Positions 20,766 through 31,810 of a DNA stretch of 64,000 bases are shown here, in pieces. Origin of the DNA: Neopestalotiopsis rosae (Eukaryota; Ascomycota; Sordariomycetes; Amphisphaeriales; Sporocadaceae); assembly GCA_023078685.1 (NCBI GenBank), contig JALGAS010000003.1:3968001-4032000 (forward strand). The letters are read 5' to 3'. The notes under the pieces are model-generated. The model did no database searches, was not told where the DNA came from, and was given only the letters and a program-made list of their open reading frames with translations. The position numbers and the translations under genes are program-made. Each line of letters begins with the position of its first letter. Positions within the stretch are counted from its first letter, which is position 1.

Positions 20766-23462
20766 ATGATGGATCCTCCACCGCCTCCGCCAAAATCGTC
20801 AGCGGGTGCCAACCTCTTCCAGGTCTACTTACGACTGCGACCAGCAACAACCACTGCGACAAATCCTGACCGATTCCTCCTCGTCGAAGAGCCCGAACAG
20901 TCCCAGGCACCAACCCACATCACACTAAACCCGCCAAATGATCGCAGACGCGCCATCGAGAAGTTTGCCTTCACCCAGGTCTTTGAAGAAGATGCAACTC
21001 AGCTCGACCTCTTCGAGGGTACTCGAGTCTTGCCCTTGATCGAGGGCGCGCTCGCACCGCACGGTGGAGATGGAACAGACGGACTGCTGGCGACCTTGGG
21101 TGTGACTGGTTCTGGAAAGGTACGCCGTAGCCTCCCATAATCAACTCTTGTTGAATAGTACTAAACCTTGGCAGACGCACACCATGCTCGGCTCCAAGAC
21201 GCAACGCGGCCTCACACAGTTAGCTCTCGATGCCATCTTCCGTTCAATAGATGCAAGCATGGTCGACTGCGCCGAGAACCCCTCGCTTGAAGCTAGCATC
21301 ACGGCATCGGATCCATCCGAGGCCAGTATCCTTGCTGCGCCAGCCTTTCTCGAGACCGTCTACAGTGACTTTGCCGCATCAGCTAGAGCATCCAGAACGT
21401 CTAGAACTTCAAGAGCGACTACACCACTGGTGGTACGACACCCTTCCAAACATGATTTCAACGCATCTTTACGACGAGATTTTCCCCAGCTACCGGGCGC
21501 GTTCCCGGATAGTCCTGGTACTTCACAGTCTATTCGTCACGAAGACAACGCTCTGGGGAAATCTCGATCACCGATGCCCTCAAGTGCGAGGCATCAAAGC
21601 AAGCTGCTTTCTAACGACGAGAAGTCTACGTCCTCCAGGCCAGAGTTGGCCAGGAGAATCCAAAACAAGAACCATTATATGACCCTGACCTCAGCCTCAA
21701 AGTCCAAGAGTATAGCCAAATCTAACATTTCTCCAATTAAGGGTGATCAGGCACCGCCCCAGACGCCCCGAATGCGTTTACAAAGACGATCAGCAATGCC
21801 GCAGACTCCCGACGTCAGCTCGATATGCGCCTCGACTGATCCTGCGGCAGAATACGCAATTTTGATCTCCATGTACGAAGTATACAACGATCGTATCTTT
21901 GATCTTTTGACGCCAGCAATTCGATCGAATGCCACGAAGGAATACCGACGCCGCCCATTGCTTTTCAAGTACACCGAACATTCCACAGACCGCAAGGTAG
22001 TTGCCGGATTACGCAAGGTCATCTGTGGAAATCTCCAGGAGGCACTCATGGTTCTGGAAGCTGGCCTTCATGAACGAAGAGTGGCAGGCACTGGCAGTAA
22101 CAGTGTGTCGTCTAGAAGTCATGGTTTCTTTTGCGTCGAGATCAAGAAACGCCGCAAGGGCCGAGTGAATGACTTTTGGGATGGCAGTACCCTGAGCATT
22201 GTTGATCTTGCCGGCAGTGAGCGAGCGCGGGACGCAAAGACACAGGGTGCCACATTGGCAGAGGCCGGCAAGATCAATGAGAGCCTCATGTATCTGGGCC
22301 AATGCTTGCAGATGCAGAGTGACATTGGCAACACGAGCAAGGTAAATCAAATCCTCTTTTGATATCGAGTGCGAAAGGCTTGTGACTGACATGACTATAG
22401 CCAAACTTGGTGCCTTTCCGGCAATGCAAGTTGACGGAGCTGCTCTTTTCGAACTCTTTCCCGTCTCCGTCTCTTACTCAATCCCACAGACATCGACGCC
22501 CCCCTCAGAAAGCAGTCATGATCGTGACTGCAGATCCTCTGGGAGACTTCAACGCGACGTCGCAAATCTTGCGATACAGTGCTCTAGCTAGGGAGATTAC
22601 GGTACCTCGAATCCCGTCGATCACACAAACCATACTCAACAGCCAGCAGCCGGCGTACCCAAATCTTTCGCTATATAGCCCATGTAGTAGCCCACCGCTC
22701 TCATCCCCCATCTCCATGAACAAACCCTTCTTCAAGACGAATCCATTTGGCCCACCTGCACAGCGTCGAGTCTACAGTCCCTCTTCCGATAGTGAACGTG
22801 CGACAATGGAGAACGCGGCCTTGGAAATCGCTCGATTGGCCGAGATGGTCGATCAGCTCAACAGAGATCTCGCACGAGAGACCGAGGCTCGCATGGAGGC
22901 CGAGGCGCACTTGATGTCGATGGAAGACCGCATGGTTGATCTCGAGCAGGAGATTCGTGAGGAGTGCTACAACGACTTTGAACAGCGCTTGGCACTGGAA
23001 ATGGCCAGGTCAAAGGTCAGCATGAGCTTGGAGCAGGAGCGAGGTGAAGAGCACTGGGACAAGAAAGTGGAGGTTCTGGCGAGAACTGTGGGTGCCGGTA
23101 TGATACTGACCAGCGATGGAGAGCCAGAAGAGGAGGATAAGGAAAATGTCCTTATCGAGAATCTTGAGCAGGAGAATGCGAGACTCAGGAGGGAAGTGTC
23201 CATACTCAAGAAGGAGCTTGGGACTCGGACCCCGAGCAGAAGAACACCGCTCTCGGAGCGAGATGATTTTATTGGAATTAAAAACGACATGACGGGCTTG
23301 AACAACAGGTTGCAAGAGCTCAAAGTCAGCGATGGCGGCGAAGAGCCGAGAAGCAGCAGCCGGAAAAGCAGGACGGTAAACACTGGAAGCCCGACCAAAA
23401 AGGTCCGCACATTGCCAGCGAAAAAGTGGGAAAGCATTGAGATTGACATCGATCTCAACTGA
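20766..23462 (+). CDS. Kinesin-6 family motor protein
   Basis: Three exons (20766-21119, 21175-22341, 22401-23462) give 860 residues; both introns are 55-59 nt and fall between codons. The motor has the P-loop GVTGSGKT at 112-119, switch I SSRSH at about 430-434 and switch II DLAGSE at about 462-467. The variant GVTGSGKTHTM, rather than GQTGSGKT, and a large insertion of more than 200 residues between the P-loop and the IYEVYNDRIFDLL-like strand are features of kinesin-6 (MKLP1, Klp9). A coiled coil follows near residues 640-760 (MENAALEIARLAEMVDQLN onward), then a basic tail with TPKK-like sites. Family members act at the spindle midzone in anaphase and cytokinesis. Intron 1 interrupts the P-loop codons directly after GSGK. 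Confidence 0.92.
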
Positions 23463-23964
23463 GGGTGTTCAGGTTGATTTTGGGGAACCGACGAAATGAG
23501 GATAATGAAAATGAGCTGACGCACACAATGACGGATGGCTGGGCTATTACAGAAATCTGAAGGAAACGTTTTTGTTATTAGGGAGGCTTCCCTACACTAT
23601 CGGTGTCGTTGTGGATACACGACCCGAGTATATACCCTTTTTAGTTCTTGTGTCTTTCTTTGGTTTGGACTCTTTCGATATGACTGATGGTAATACGAAC
23701 CGGATCTTTTCTTTCGTCCGCTATGCCTCTCATAGTTCAATACATTTTTCTGTATTTATAATGTTTCTAATCTGGGCATTTTCACTTCTCGTGCTGGATC
23801 ACTTGGGTACTAACACTTCACATTCATCACCTTGCTCGTTTGTCCAATCATGCGTCTGAGTTGATTGTCTACATTATCATTACGGAACTGCAAATTACTT
23901 GCGTTTTTTTTTTGTCTTGGCCCTTGCCTGCTCATTCAAAGAAAGCCCGCTTCGCCCAGTTCTA
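23463..23964. other. Convergent intergenic spacer
   Basis: 502 bp between the stops of the kinesin-6 and SurE-type genes; AT-rich 3' UTR sequence. No gene seen. Confidence 0.65.
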
Positions 23965-24990
23965 TCAAGCCTCGGTGAGAGGCTTCAGTCGCTGCACAAT
24001 GGCCGTCGTGTTGCAGTTCTTGGGCGCGCTGTAGTCGATGGTGTACAGGCTGAGCGAGACCTTGCCGGCGGCGACCGTGTCCGTCTCTCCGGGCAGCGAG
24101 CAGTCGCCGTTGATGCACGTGTTGACGCCGGGGCTGCGGGGCGACAGGTTGGACCAGGTGAAAGTGCCCGCCGTCGTGGCCGCCACGGCCGCGTCCGTCT
24201 CGGCGCCGCCCGTGTATCGCGTCTGCACAATGTCGGCGGAGCTCCAGTTGGCGTACAGCTTGGGGTAGTTTACGTTGGCGCCGTAGCCCAGGGGGAGAAT
24301 GGGGCCTCCCACGGGTGCCGAGGAGACAAAGGCGTCGACGATGCGGCCCGATAGCTCGGCCACGTACGTGTACTCGTTGGTGGTGTTGGTAATAGTCTTG
24401 TACGAGGCGGCCGAGTTGGAGGCCGAAAAGGCAATGGCGGGGATGGACCTCGAGGTCGCGGCGTACGCGGCGCCGGCGGTGCCCGACAGAGTCCAGACGA
24501 AAGCGCCCAGGTTGGTGCCGTAGTTGGGACCCGTCACGACCAAGTCTGGCACGCTGAAGTTGGCAAAGTTGGGCAGCACGTAGTCCAGGGCGACAAAGGT
24601 GCATGCAGCGGGCGTGCCGTTGTAATACCAGATCTGGCTATCTGCTGGATCCTGGCCGACCGACGGGGCCCCCGTTGGGATCAGGTCGTACTGCGCCGGC
24701 GAGGTCAAGTTGGGATAAGTGGTGAAATCGGATCGACCTCCTTGTCCACTCTGCTGAACGGCGGGCGCAACAATCCAGACTGCGCGTTCTTGTTAGTAAC
24801 TGTATAGAGAGCCTCGGATATCTACCACGAGTCGGAAGAGCATACCATTGTGACCCTTGGCCTTGAGCACCTTGTAAAACTCCCGAAGATTGGCACTTCC
24901 AAAGCCGTCGTCGTTGTTCATCAGGATGTTCAGGGCATTGGCCGAGCCCATGGCCAGGGCGCCGGCCGCGAAGAGGGTGGATACGCGCAT
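23965..24990 (-). CDS. Secreted SurE-like 5'-nucleotidase/acid phosphatase
   Basis: Exons 24990-24846 and 24779-23965 surround a 66-nt intron (GTATGC donor, TTACTAAC branch, CGCAG acceptor). They give 319 residues. A signal peptide (MRVSTLFAAGALAMGSANA) precedes the SurE core. The metal-binding pair is NNDDG (Asp27-Asp28), followed by APAVQQSGQGG, then GTPAACTFVALDYVLP and PDLVVTGPNYGTNLG. All are the conserved SurE loops. Bacterial SurE dephosphorylates nucleoside monophosphates; fungal members include acid phosphatases. Several NxT/S sites occur in the C-terminal half (for example ANWSS and CNTTA), which fits secretion. The C-terminal part after the core is a fungal extension. Exact substrate unknown. 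Confidence 0.9.
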
Positions 24991-26895
24991 GATGGATAGA
25001 CGTCACACTTCAATCTTCGTAAACACTAGACAAGCAATTGGCGACGAACAGGACTTGCAAGCAAACGAGCAAGAACCAAAGGGGTAGGGCAATGGGAGGT
25101 GAGAGAGGCCGAGGTCGCAACATCTTGAATAGATGGGGCGCGCCTCCAGCCTCTTCTTATACAATCCTGCAGGAGATCAAGGCATACGCAAGAAAAGATT
25201 CCTACTGGGCAACGAGGCACGCGACACTCGCTGTTCATGTTGGCGAGTTCGATAAATCCGCTTGCATGCAGGAACCAAGAACCCGTCAACCTGGTCCACC
25301 GAGATGAACGACACCGTATCTCCTTCCCGTTTTGGTATGGGTAAGGCTGGGCAATGCACCTGTGGAGACGAGCCACTCAGCTGGGGATCGCTCTGATAAG
25401 CTGAATTGCATGGTTATAACCTATGGTCAAGATACGCTACGTACTATGTGTACGCTACTATATGGAACGACTCAAGTATGCGTGTGTGGCTTGCGGTTCT
25501 CTTGATACTCGACCGGAATCCGGCGGTGACATCCAATTGGAGATATATTCGAGTTCACCATGCGGTCCCTAGAAAACACGCCACAGAATATGACATGAGA
25601 CAAATCGTCAAAAGGTTTGCCAGCATGAAAGCATCAATTATATTTCGTCCATTGCGTTTGCACCTTCCAGACTTCTAGAGGTTCAGATTTAGAATAGTAT
25701 GTGGCATTACCGCATTCGGGCGTACCTACCTAGGTACGCCTCGATCTGGAATAGTCGGGCTTTGCTCGTCCCAGCAGCGAATCGGAGGTGATTTTCGAGT
25801 TGTCACTTGCTGTCAAACATCTTGCTTGATACTTCATTGGTTTGAATTAATGGGAATCCATGAGATCAGGGCTTCGTTTGTGTGCAAATACTTGTGAGAT
25901 CAACTCTGCTCATGCAGTGTTGCTACTTGATATCCAGTACTGTCTACTGAAAACAGGATCACTTTCTTTATGTTCAAGGCCCTGGCGAACTCCTTCCGGG
26001 GCATCATTTTTTGTGTTTTACCCTGGGTAGCTGGAAAGTGTGAAATAGCTGAATCGGCACGAGAATTACTGCTTTGGGCGTTTCGTGTTTCCATGGACAC
26101 ACGAAACGCCGAAAGCGGTAAGATGTGGCATAGCATGTCTATTTCTTGATTTTTTGTCTGCAATTCAAGCCTATTACAAGGATGCATGTGGCACACATCT
26201 AAACCCAGGCAGCCGATTTGACATTCCATGTGACAATCTGGTTGGGTTCAATACCAATCTCACGCTTTTGATTAAAGGCCACACCAGTTTCGCCGACTTT
26301 TGTCGCGCCTTGAGCTTGCTGTATAATCCCTCTTCCGACCCCTCGCCGATACTGATCATCTGCGGCGTACAGAGCCAAGCTAGGCGAGGTGGAACGATCT
26401 TGGATCCTGGTATAGGGCATTGTGTAGCAAGCGTCGGATTGCCGTCATCAATGTGCGGATCATGTTATACTAGGACTTATCCATCCGAATCGAATAAGTG
26501 AAGTGGGGAAATCGATATATTAATTGTCAGAAATCTTGCGAGACTCAAGCCGAGATTATTCAAGTTACTTCACACCACGATCTCGCTAGGACTTCTTCGG
26601 AAGCCTAATACAGAACAGATAAATCTTTTTATGCCTTCCTACGTCCCCCTTCTGCGTAAATTTCTCACATATCTGGATACTCATAAGGGTAAGATTGATA
26701 ATTCCAAAGCGACATTCACCTCAAATGATGACATGTCTCCTGAGAGTATTGGATGCTGACACGGCTGCAAATCTTTCGAAACCGCCACAGACGATTTGAA
26801 AGCTCAGGGGTAAGCCAACATCAAGTGTGGCAGACGTACAGCGCGTTCCAAGTGTAGCAATAGCTGCGCATAATACAACTGAGAAAGTATATCCT
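24991..26895. other. Intergenic region with a strong hairpin
   Basis: 1.9 kb with no supported gene. It contains an 18-bp inverted repeat at 26071-26116, a CCTACCTAGGTACG motif near 25727 and the second copy of a short dispersed sequence at 26194-26217. Confidence 0.55.
26071..26116. repeat. 18-bp inverted repeat (hairpin)
   Basis: GCTTTGGGCGTTTCGTGT at 26071-26088 pairs with ACACGAAACGCCGAAAGC at 26099-26116 with one mismatch and a 10-base loop holding CCATGG. It is in non-coding DNA. It could be a small hairpin element, a transcript structure or the remnant of a larger inverted repeat. Confidence 0.8.
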
Positions 26896-27492
26896 TTAAC
26901 ATGCAAACCACCTTCCACGAACACCCCGGAACATATCCCAGGCTCTCTTCACAATAGTCCTCCGAGCCTCTCTCTCCTCTCTGTCCCGGGTGAGGGCCTC
27001 AGCCAAACTCCTTCTCAATTCCATTCTGCGCCTGGCGGTAGCCAAGTTTGCGGAAACCATCATCAAGTGATTGACCCTCGCCAAGGTGAAGTCTTTGAGG
27101 ATCATTTCCATCGGAATACCCCCGCGTCCACTGCGCGTCATGGTGACAATCGTGTCAAGCGAACTCAGCTGGTCATCCATTTTGTAGGCGCAAGCTTGTG
27201 CGAATTCGGGGACGAAGATGTCGTAAAATGCTTCGTTGAAGTCTGCCAAGGTCTCATCCTCGTCCAGCAGCCATATTTCTCGATCGGTGGCCCCGAGAAT
27301 GTACTCCACCCTCTGGAGGTTTGTCATCATTAGCTGTCCGCTGGACTCTAGCCAATGTTCGGGCGGGACGCCTGTCTTGATGTCTCTAAGAACCTGAATT
27401 ATATCATCCCGTAGACAGCCTTGGAGCAGATCTGGGTCTTTAGCCCAATTGGGGAAAGGATTGATGTGGTCGTAAAGATACTGCCCGTTCAT
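26896..27492 (-). CDS. Hypothetical protein, possibly lineage-specific
   Basis: One open frame of 198 residues from the ATG at 27492 (MNGQYLYDHINPFPNWAKD) to the TAA at 26896-26898. The frame extends three codons further up only through a TTG. Composition is ordinary for a soluble, mainly helical protein: acidic and hydrophobic in the first 130 residues, then a strongly basic, Arg/Glu-rich helix (RRRMELRRSLAEALTRDREE). No signal peptide, membrane segment, cysteine cluster or known motif is seen. I do not recognise it. Its length, codon spread and clean ATG support it as a gene, but an upstream exon or a pseudogene cannot be ruled out. Confidence 0.55.
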   Translation of the reverse strand: MNGQYLYDHINPFPNWAKDPDLLQGCLRDDIIQVLRDIKTGVPPEHWLESSGQLMMTNLQRVEYILGATDREIWLLDEDETLADFNEAFYDIFVPEFAQACAYKMDDQLSSLDTIVTMTRSGRGGIPMEMILKDFTLARVNHLMMVSANLATARRRMELRRSLAEALTRDREEREARRTIVKRAWDMFRGVRGRWFAC

Positions 27493-27894
27493 GTTGTTCA
27501 ATGGGTAAGAATCATGATCGTTTGAGGTGGATATATAGATTAGAATGAGATCACTGCAAAACAGATTTGATCAATTCCAGGAGGAAAGAGACGTGTCGAA
27601 AGTCTGCAGATTGATGACATATGGTGTCGTCTCAAGTTGAACAAAGTCTTTTGGGCGTTCCAGAGCTGTTAATAAAGCGTGACAACCCCATTGGGGGAGT
27701 ACCGGGATAGTTATGAAAGCAGCACTGCGGAACTCTGAGAAGAAAACATTCAGATATTTGCTGCAGGGTGAAAAACTTATACGCCTAAAGTCCTGGTGCA
27801 AAGATCTGTGCACCAATACGACCAAAGCCCGGAACTGACTTGATTGGAGCCTACTACTGATTCGGTGAGAGCTTCAACTTAACATGCTCCAATG
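27493..27894. other. Intergenic spacer
   Basis: 402 bp between two minus-strand genes. An 84-codon open frame on the minus strand starts with TTG and is not supported. Expected to hold the promoter of the 198-residue gene and the 3' end of the oxidoreductase gene. Confidence 0.55.
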
Positions 27895-29079
27895 TCAAGG
27901 GCTCATGACAACCTTTTCACCCAATCCGGCTTTTACCTCAGCGAAGTCCCAACCTTTTTTCCATTCATCGAGGCCAAAGATGCCAGGTGTACTACAACCT
28001 CCATCCTCACCGAGCTTGAACAGGCCCAGCTCTACCATGTTAATCAGCGAGAAAATATCGTTTCGGTCGTACATCCATTTTCCCTTGAGCGTAATGTCGT
28101 TGATCATGATGAAAGTATATGGTATCGCAGCGTCATCGGTCAAGCTGCCCATCATACTGACTCTGCCGCTGTGCTTGAGTGACAAAATGCCCGTCTTGAA
28201 GTGTGTAGACCCAGTGGCCTGAGGTGGCGATATGTCGAAATATGCGTCAATTGGACGGCCGTCCGCGGCAAGCTTGATTGCTTCGGTGTCCTTGGTAGGT
28301 TCGTTGTGCATCTTGACCGTCTTGATTAACCCTTGATAGCGCCTAGAGTTGATACTCTGGAGTTTCGACTCGATATTTTGAAGCTTTTGTTCATCTCGGC
28401 CCCAAGCCAACACTCTGGCGCCCATGGCCAATGCAACCATACAGGCAGCGCCGCCAAAAGGTCCGGTAGCGGGACTCACGAGCACCGTTTCGCCAGGCTT
28501 GAGGCCGATGGTAGTCAGGCCTCCAAAGGGTACCAAAAGCTTATATATATCGCCGACATCGTGAACACCCAAACCCAAACCGCCCTGCTCGGGACTGCCC
28601 AGTAGGCGCTGCTCGTCCAGAGCAAAAACATTCTCAAGTGGTACTCTTACGTACTCGGCAAAAGCGCCGTCACGTACTCCGCCGTCGCGCATCAGCTTCT
28701 GACTTGCCTCGCTGAAACCACCGGTAATGGCACTCAGAAAATTCTTTGGACCATCGCCCTGCGCATCGCGAGCGCGGATGTAGCAATCAAACAGCACGAG
28801 CTGGCCGACTTTCAGCGAGGTGGCGTCTGGACCCAAGGAAGCGACCCGGCAGACGGCCGAGGTACCAGGCACTATGGGAAGAGGGTATTCATATCCGCGC
28901 TTATTGCCAATAAAGAGATCGTTCATGTAAGACAGGATAGGTGCGGACAGGACCCTGAGGACAGCCGTACCCGGCAGCACTTGTGGGGCCGGTATAGTTT
29001 CGATTCTGGGTTCGACATTGATGTCGCGGACCACAAGAGCCCGGTGCATTTCAGGAACAGAACCTTGATTCGGTGTCAT
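27895..29079 (-). CDS. MDR-superfamily zinc-free alcohol dehydrogenase-like oxidoreductase
   Basis: Single exon, 394 residues, ATG at 29079. The N-terminal GroES-like domain has LPIVPGTSAVCRVASLGPDA in place of the GHE motif of zinc dehydrogenases. The nucleotide-binding domain has LVSPATGPFGGAACMVALAMGA as its glycine-rich turn, near residues 203-224. The usual catalytic Cys/His/Glu zinc set is not apparent. Fungal relatives are annotated as isopropanol- or quinone-type dehydrogenases; a specific substrate cannot be given. It is transcribed away from the orphan gene at 30073 and lies directly upstream of the 198-residue orphan on the same strand. Confidence 0.85.
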   Translation of the reverse strand: MTPNQGSVPEMHRALVVRDINVEPRIETIPAPQVLPGTAVLRVLSAPILSYMNDLFIGNKRGYEYPLPIVPGTSAVCRVASLGPDATSLKVGQLVLFDCYIRARDAQGDGPKNFLSAITGGFSEASQKLMRDGGVRDGAFAEYVRVPLENVFALDEQRLLGSPEQGGLGLGVHDVGDIYKLLVPFGGLTTIGLKPGETVLVSPATGPFGGAACMVALAMGARVLAWGRDEQKLQNIESKLQSINSRRYQGLIKTVKMHNEPTKDTEAIKLAADGRPIDAYFDISPPQATGSTHFKTGILSLKHSGRVSMMGSLTDDAAIPYTFIMINDITLKGKWMYDRNDIFSLINMVELGLFKLGEDGGCSTPGIFGLDEWKKGWDFAEVKAGLGEKVVMSP

Positions 29080-30072
29080 CTTGAAGTTGATGTGAATTAT
29101 GCCAAGTATATATGATCAGGCTTAGTGTTGAATCGAAATGCATTGAAGAACTTTGGCCAAAGAGGTGCAGACAGCATTCAACATTCCACTTCCAATCGGC
29201 CCTTTTTAAAGTTCTACGTAAGTCGACCCTCAGATCCGGATTTTCTGTAATTTCCGTCGATATTCGTCATATTAAGTCATACCGGTGGGCAAGCAGAGGA
29301 AAAGGCTTGGGACCATGAGTAGCCTTAAGTCCGAGCCATTGCATGATTGGCCATCATAACTTAAATATGAGCTTATCGCCGAAGCTGACTGAGCTCCAAA
29401 GAATTAAAGGATATGCAGCCGATATATTAGAACTCATCAATCATTCGATCACGCGATTAGTGGTTTGATGGTATGGAACGCAAGAAGACAAGGTGGTGGA
29501 CAACAGCTGAGCGATCATAGACAAGGTTTTAATAACTATGATGCACATGACAGCGAATCAATACCAAGAGATCCTGGGAAGCAGCAACTGGTTTTGTGTT
29601 GTTGGTGCAAAATTGTGGCTGAGTCTTCCGAGTAAAACAGTATGAAACAGGGGTAGATAGTATACTTGCTTGCCCTCTCTATCAAATCACAACGAAGGAT
29701 TCAGAACGATGCAGGCTGTGCGGCTCCGCAATGAACTGCTCATGTTTTGGAAAGTAAGGCTGCCTCCCCAAATCAGGATTGAGATGCATAGTGGACCCTT
29801 GGGGATTATGTGAATGAGAGCTATTATGTGCTTGAGTGGTGCCAGCATTGGCTGCCAATGCAAGGCTTATTGTGACGCAAGATTGTAGTTGGCCAGAAAA
29901 TCAGGCCGTATTAGGCGCCAAGGTTGAACCTCCTCACGAGGCTCCGGGTAACCAACATCTGGCCACCTTGGTCATTTATCTTCTTCATTAACTTTGAATA
30001 CCCTTGGGAAACAAATTGGAATGTGGGACAGAATTATCTGCCAAAGGCATTCCAAAAGAAGGGCCTTTTGAT
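29080..30072. other. Divergent intergenic region
   Basis: About 1 kb between the starts of the MDR gene (minus) and the orphan gene (plus). No gene recognised. A TATATATGATCA tract lies near 29108, about 30 bp upstream of the MDR start codon. Confidence 0.6.
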
Positions 30073-31279
30073 ATGCCACCGACTCGCCAATCGCGTTCTA
30101 CACCTCGACGTGAGGCAATCAGTCGTCTATTTCTTGCAGGTTATATCGCCTGGTTGCCGTCAAAGAATACAGATGATCCTGAAGGCGGTATAAATCATGG
30201 GTACTATAATCACCCCATTATCATCCTATCGCCGTTCCCCCGAGACGGCAAAGTCGTGTTTTTGACTGTGAGTCGCAACATCAAAAACAGCCCCAGATTT
30301 TTGTTCGCGAGCACTAACCGCATAAAAGTTGACAAGCTTTGGCGGTCTTGATTTGGCATCCAAATATGTTTCTCCCAGTGCCCGAGGGAAATACCTGCCA
30401 ATATCGCCCAGTCCCGCGCATCCCGACAATGGAAAACTACTGCATCTTAACGAGTCGAGTTTACCTTTGAGGAAGCCATCAAATATAAATACAGATACCA
30501 AACGCGAGCTGCCATTGACATCGTTCCGTCCATACGATGGCAATAGTAGCAATGAGTGGATCTTGTTGCGGAGATCTTACCAAGAGCTCATCGAATATGC
30601 CGAATTCGAAGCGCCACTGGGCGAAATCCACCGACATAATCTACGCTCCGCAATAGCGCCTGGGGGATACGGCGAGACCCAAAGCCCTACTGCCCTGGCG
30701 GCCTCTATAAGATGTCAGTCTCGTTCAGAGATATTGAATCATGCGATCTCGCCTGATCCCCCGTCGCATGCGACTGCGCCGGCTCATTACCAGACACACA
30801 ATGGTGATCGGGTCTGGGCAACCACACAGACTCTCCCCGTGAATACTGGTGAAGGGCGGGCAACTAGACAAGGTCAAGTTTCCCGCGAAGAAACATCTAT
30901 ACTGCCAGTCTTCAGACCACAAGGCGATTACGGTTCAATAAACTCCTCGAGAACACCCCGGCAGTCCATTATTCGTCAACCTGTTATTCGGCGACCTGGA
31001 TCGGTACAATGGGGTGGTGATAGCTCAGACAGCGGCTCAAGTTGGGCGGTGTTGAAAACCATCTTCGGATGCGTCCTCACCCTTCTGCTTCTATACGGTA
31101 CTTACCGCGCTGGGTGCTGGGCTATATGGGCGGTTGGGGCTGCAATAGAGGCCATCAAGCATGCCCTGGCAAGCGGTATAGATGCAATACATCACAGCAT
31201 CAGTGCGGCGATCGAGGCTATCAAAAATGCCCCCACCGCTGTGAGAGACTGGGTTATTGGACTTTTCGTGAAAAACTGA
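30073..31279 (+). CDS. Uncharacterised fungal protein with C-terminal membrane and amphipathic segment
   Basis: Exons 30073-30267 and 30329-31279 flank a 61-nt intron (GTGAGT donor, CACTAAC branch, AAAAG acceptor) and give 381 residues. Residues about 45-160 form a block common in uncharacterised fungal proteins: NHPIIILSPFPRDGKVVFLT, TSFGGLDL, then PHPDNGKLLHL-like and a final WILLRRSYQELIEYAEF. The middle is disordered and rich in Ser, Pro, Gln and Thr. Near residue 325 a hydrophobic helix (VLTLLLLYGTYRAGCWAIWA) appears. After it come about 45 residues with Ile/Ala/Leu spaced every three to four positions (IEAIKHALASGIDAIHHSI). This suggests membrane anchorage followed by an amphipathic helix. 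Function unknown; family name not recognised. Confidence 0.8.
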
Positions 31280-31810
31280 CCACGATTACTACTTCATATA
31301 AAGTTCTGAGATAGTGAAATGGGTGATAATCGGGGTTTATTGGATTCTTTTCTTGGGCCTGCTATGATTTCTCGGTTTGGGGAGTTTGGGTACTGGTTGG
31401 TGGTTATCATGTATTTCGCGGTGACTCTATGATTGTTGGCATATCATATATAAATTGAATATCTATGAACTTCATGTGAAGTGGTGCACAATGTTGAGGT
31501 CGACCATGATGGTGTGCACTTATTCAGGCAACGAATAATTCATATTGGAGAGTAGGTATATTGCACTACAAATGATGTAGCTCCTGCTTTATAGAAAAAC
31601 CAGGGTAGCTAGAGTACCTAGAATTGACCCACACCAAATGTCTTTACCCCACTACAGCTCTCGGCTCAGTCCATCACTTTACGCGTCGGCGCGTCCCTCC
31701 CTCAATGCACACATATTGGCGGCCCCAAGCTGGCAATCCCAGTGTGTTGCCTCCAAACAGTCACCCTTCACACCTGGGCTTCAGCAAGATTGCGAGTCAC
31801 CTCATACAAG
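31280..31810. other. Intergenic spacer
   Basis: 531 bp between two plus-strand genes, with the terminator of the orphan gene and the promoter of the methyltransferase gene. No gene seen. Confidence 0.6.

Noticed and set aside
26085..26501. 138-codon plus-strand frame
   Set aside because: Begins with GTG, not ATG; composition irregular; runs through the hairpin and dispersed repeat.
27571..27825. 84-codon minus-strand frame between the orphan and MDR genes
   Set aside because: Starts with TTG; no motif or splice evidence.
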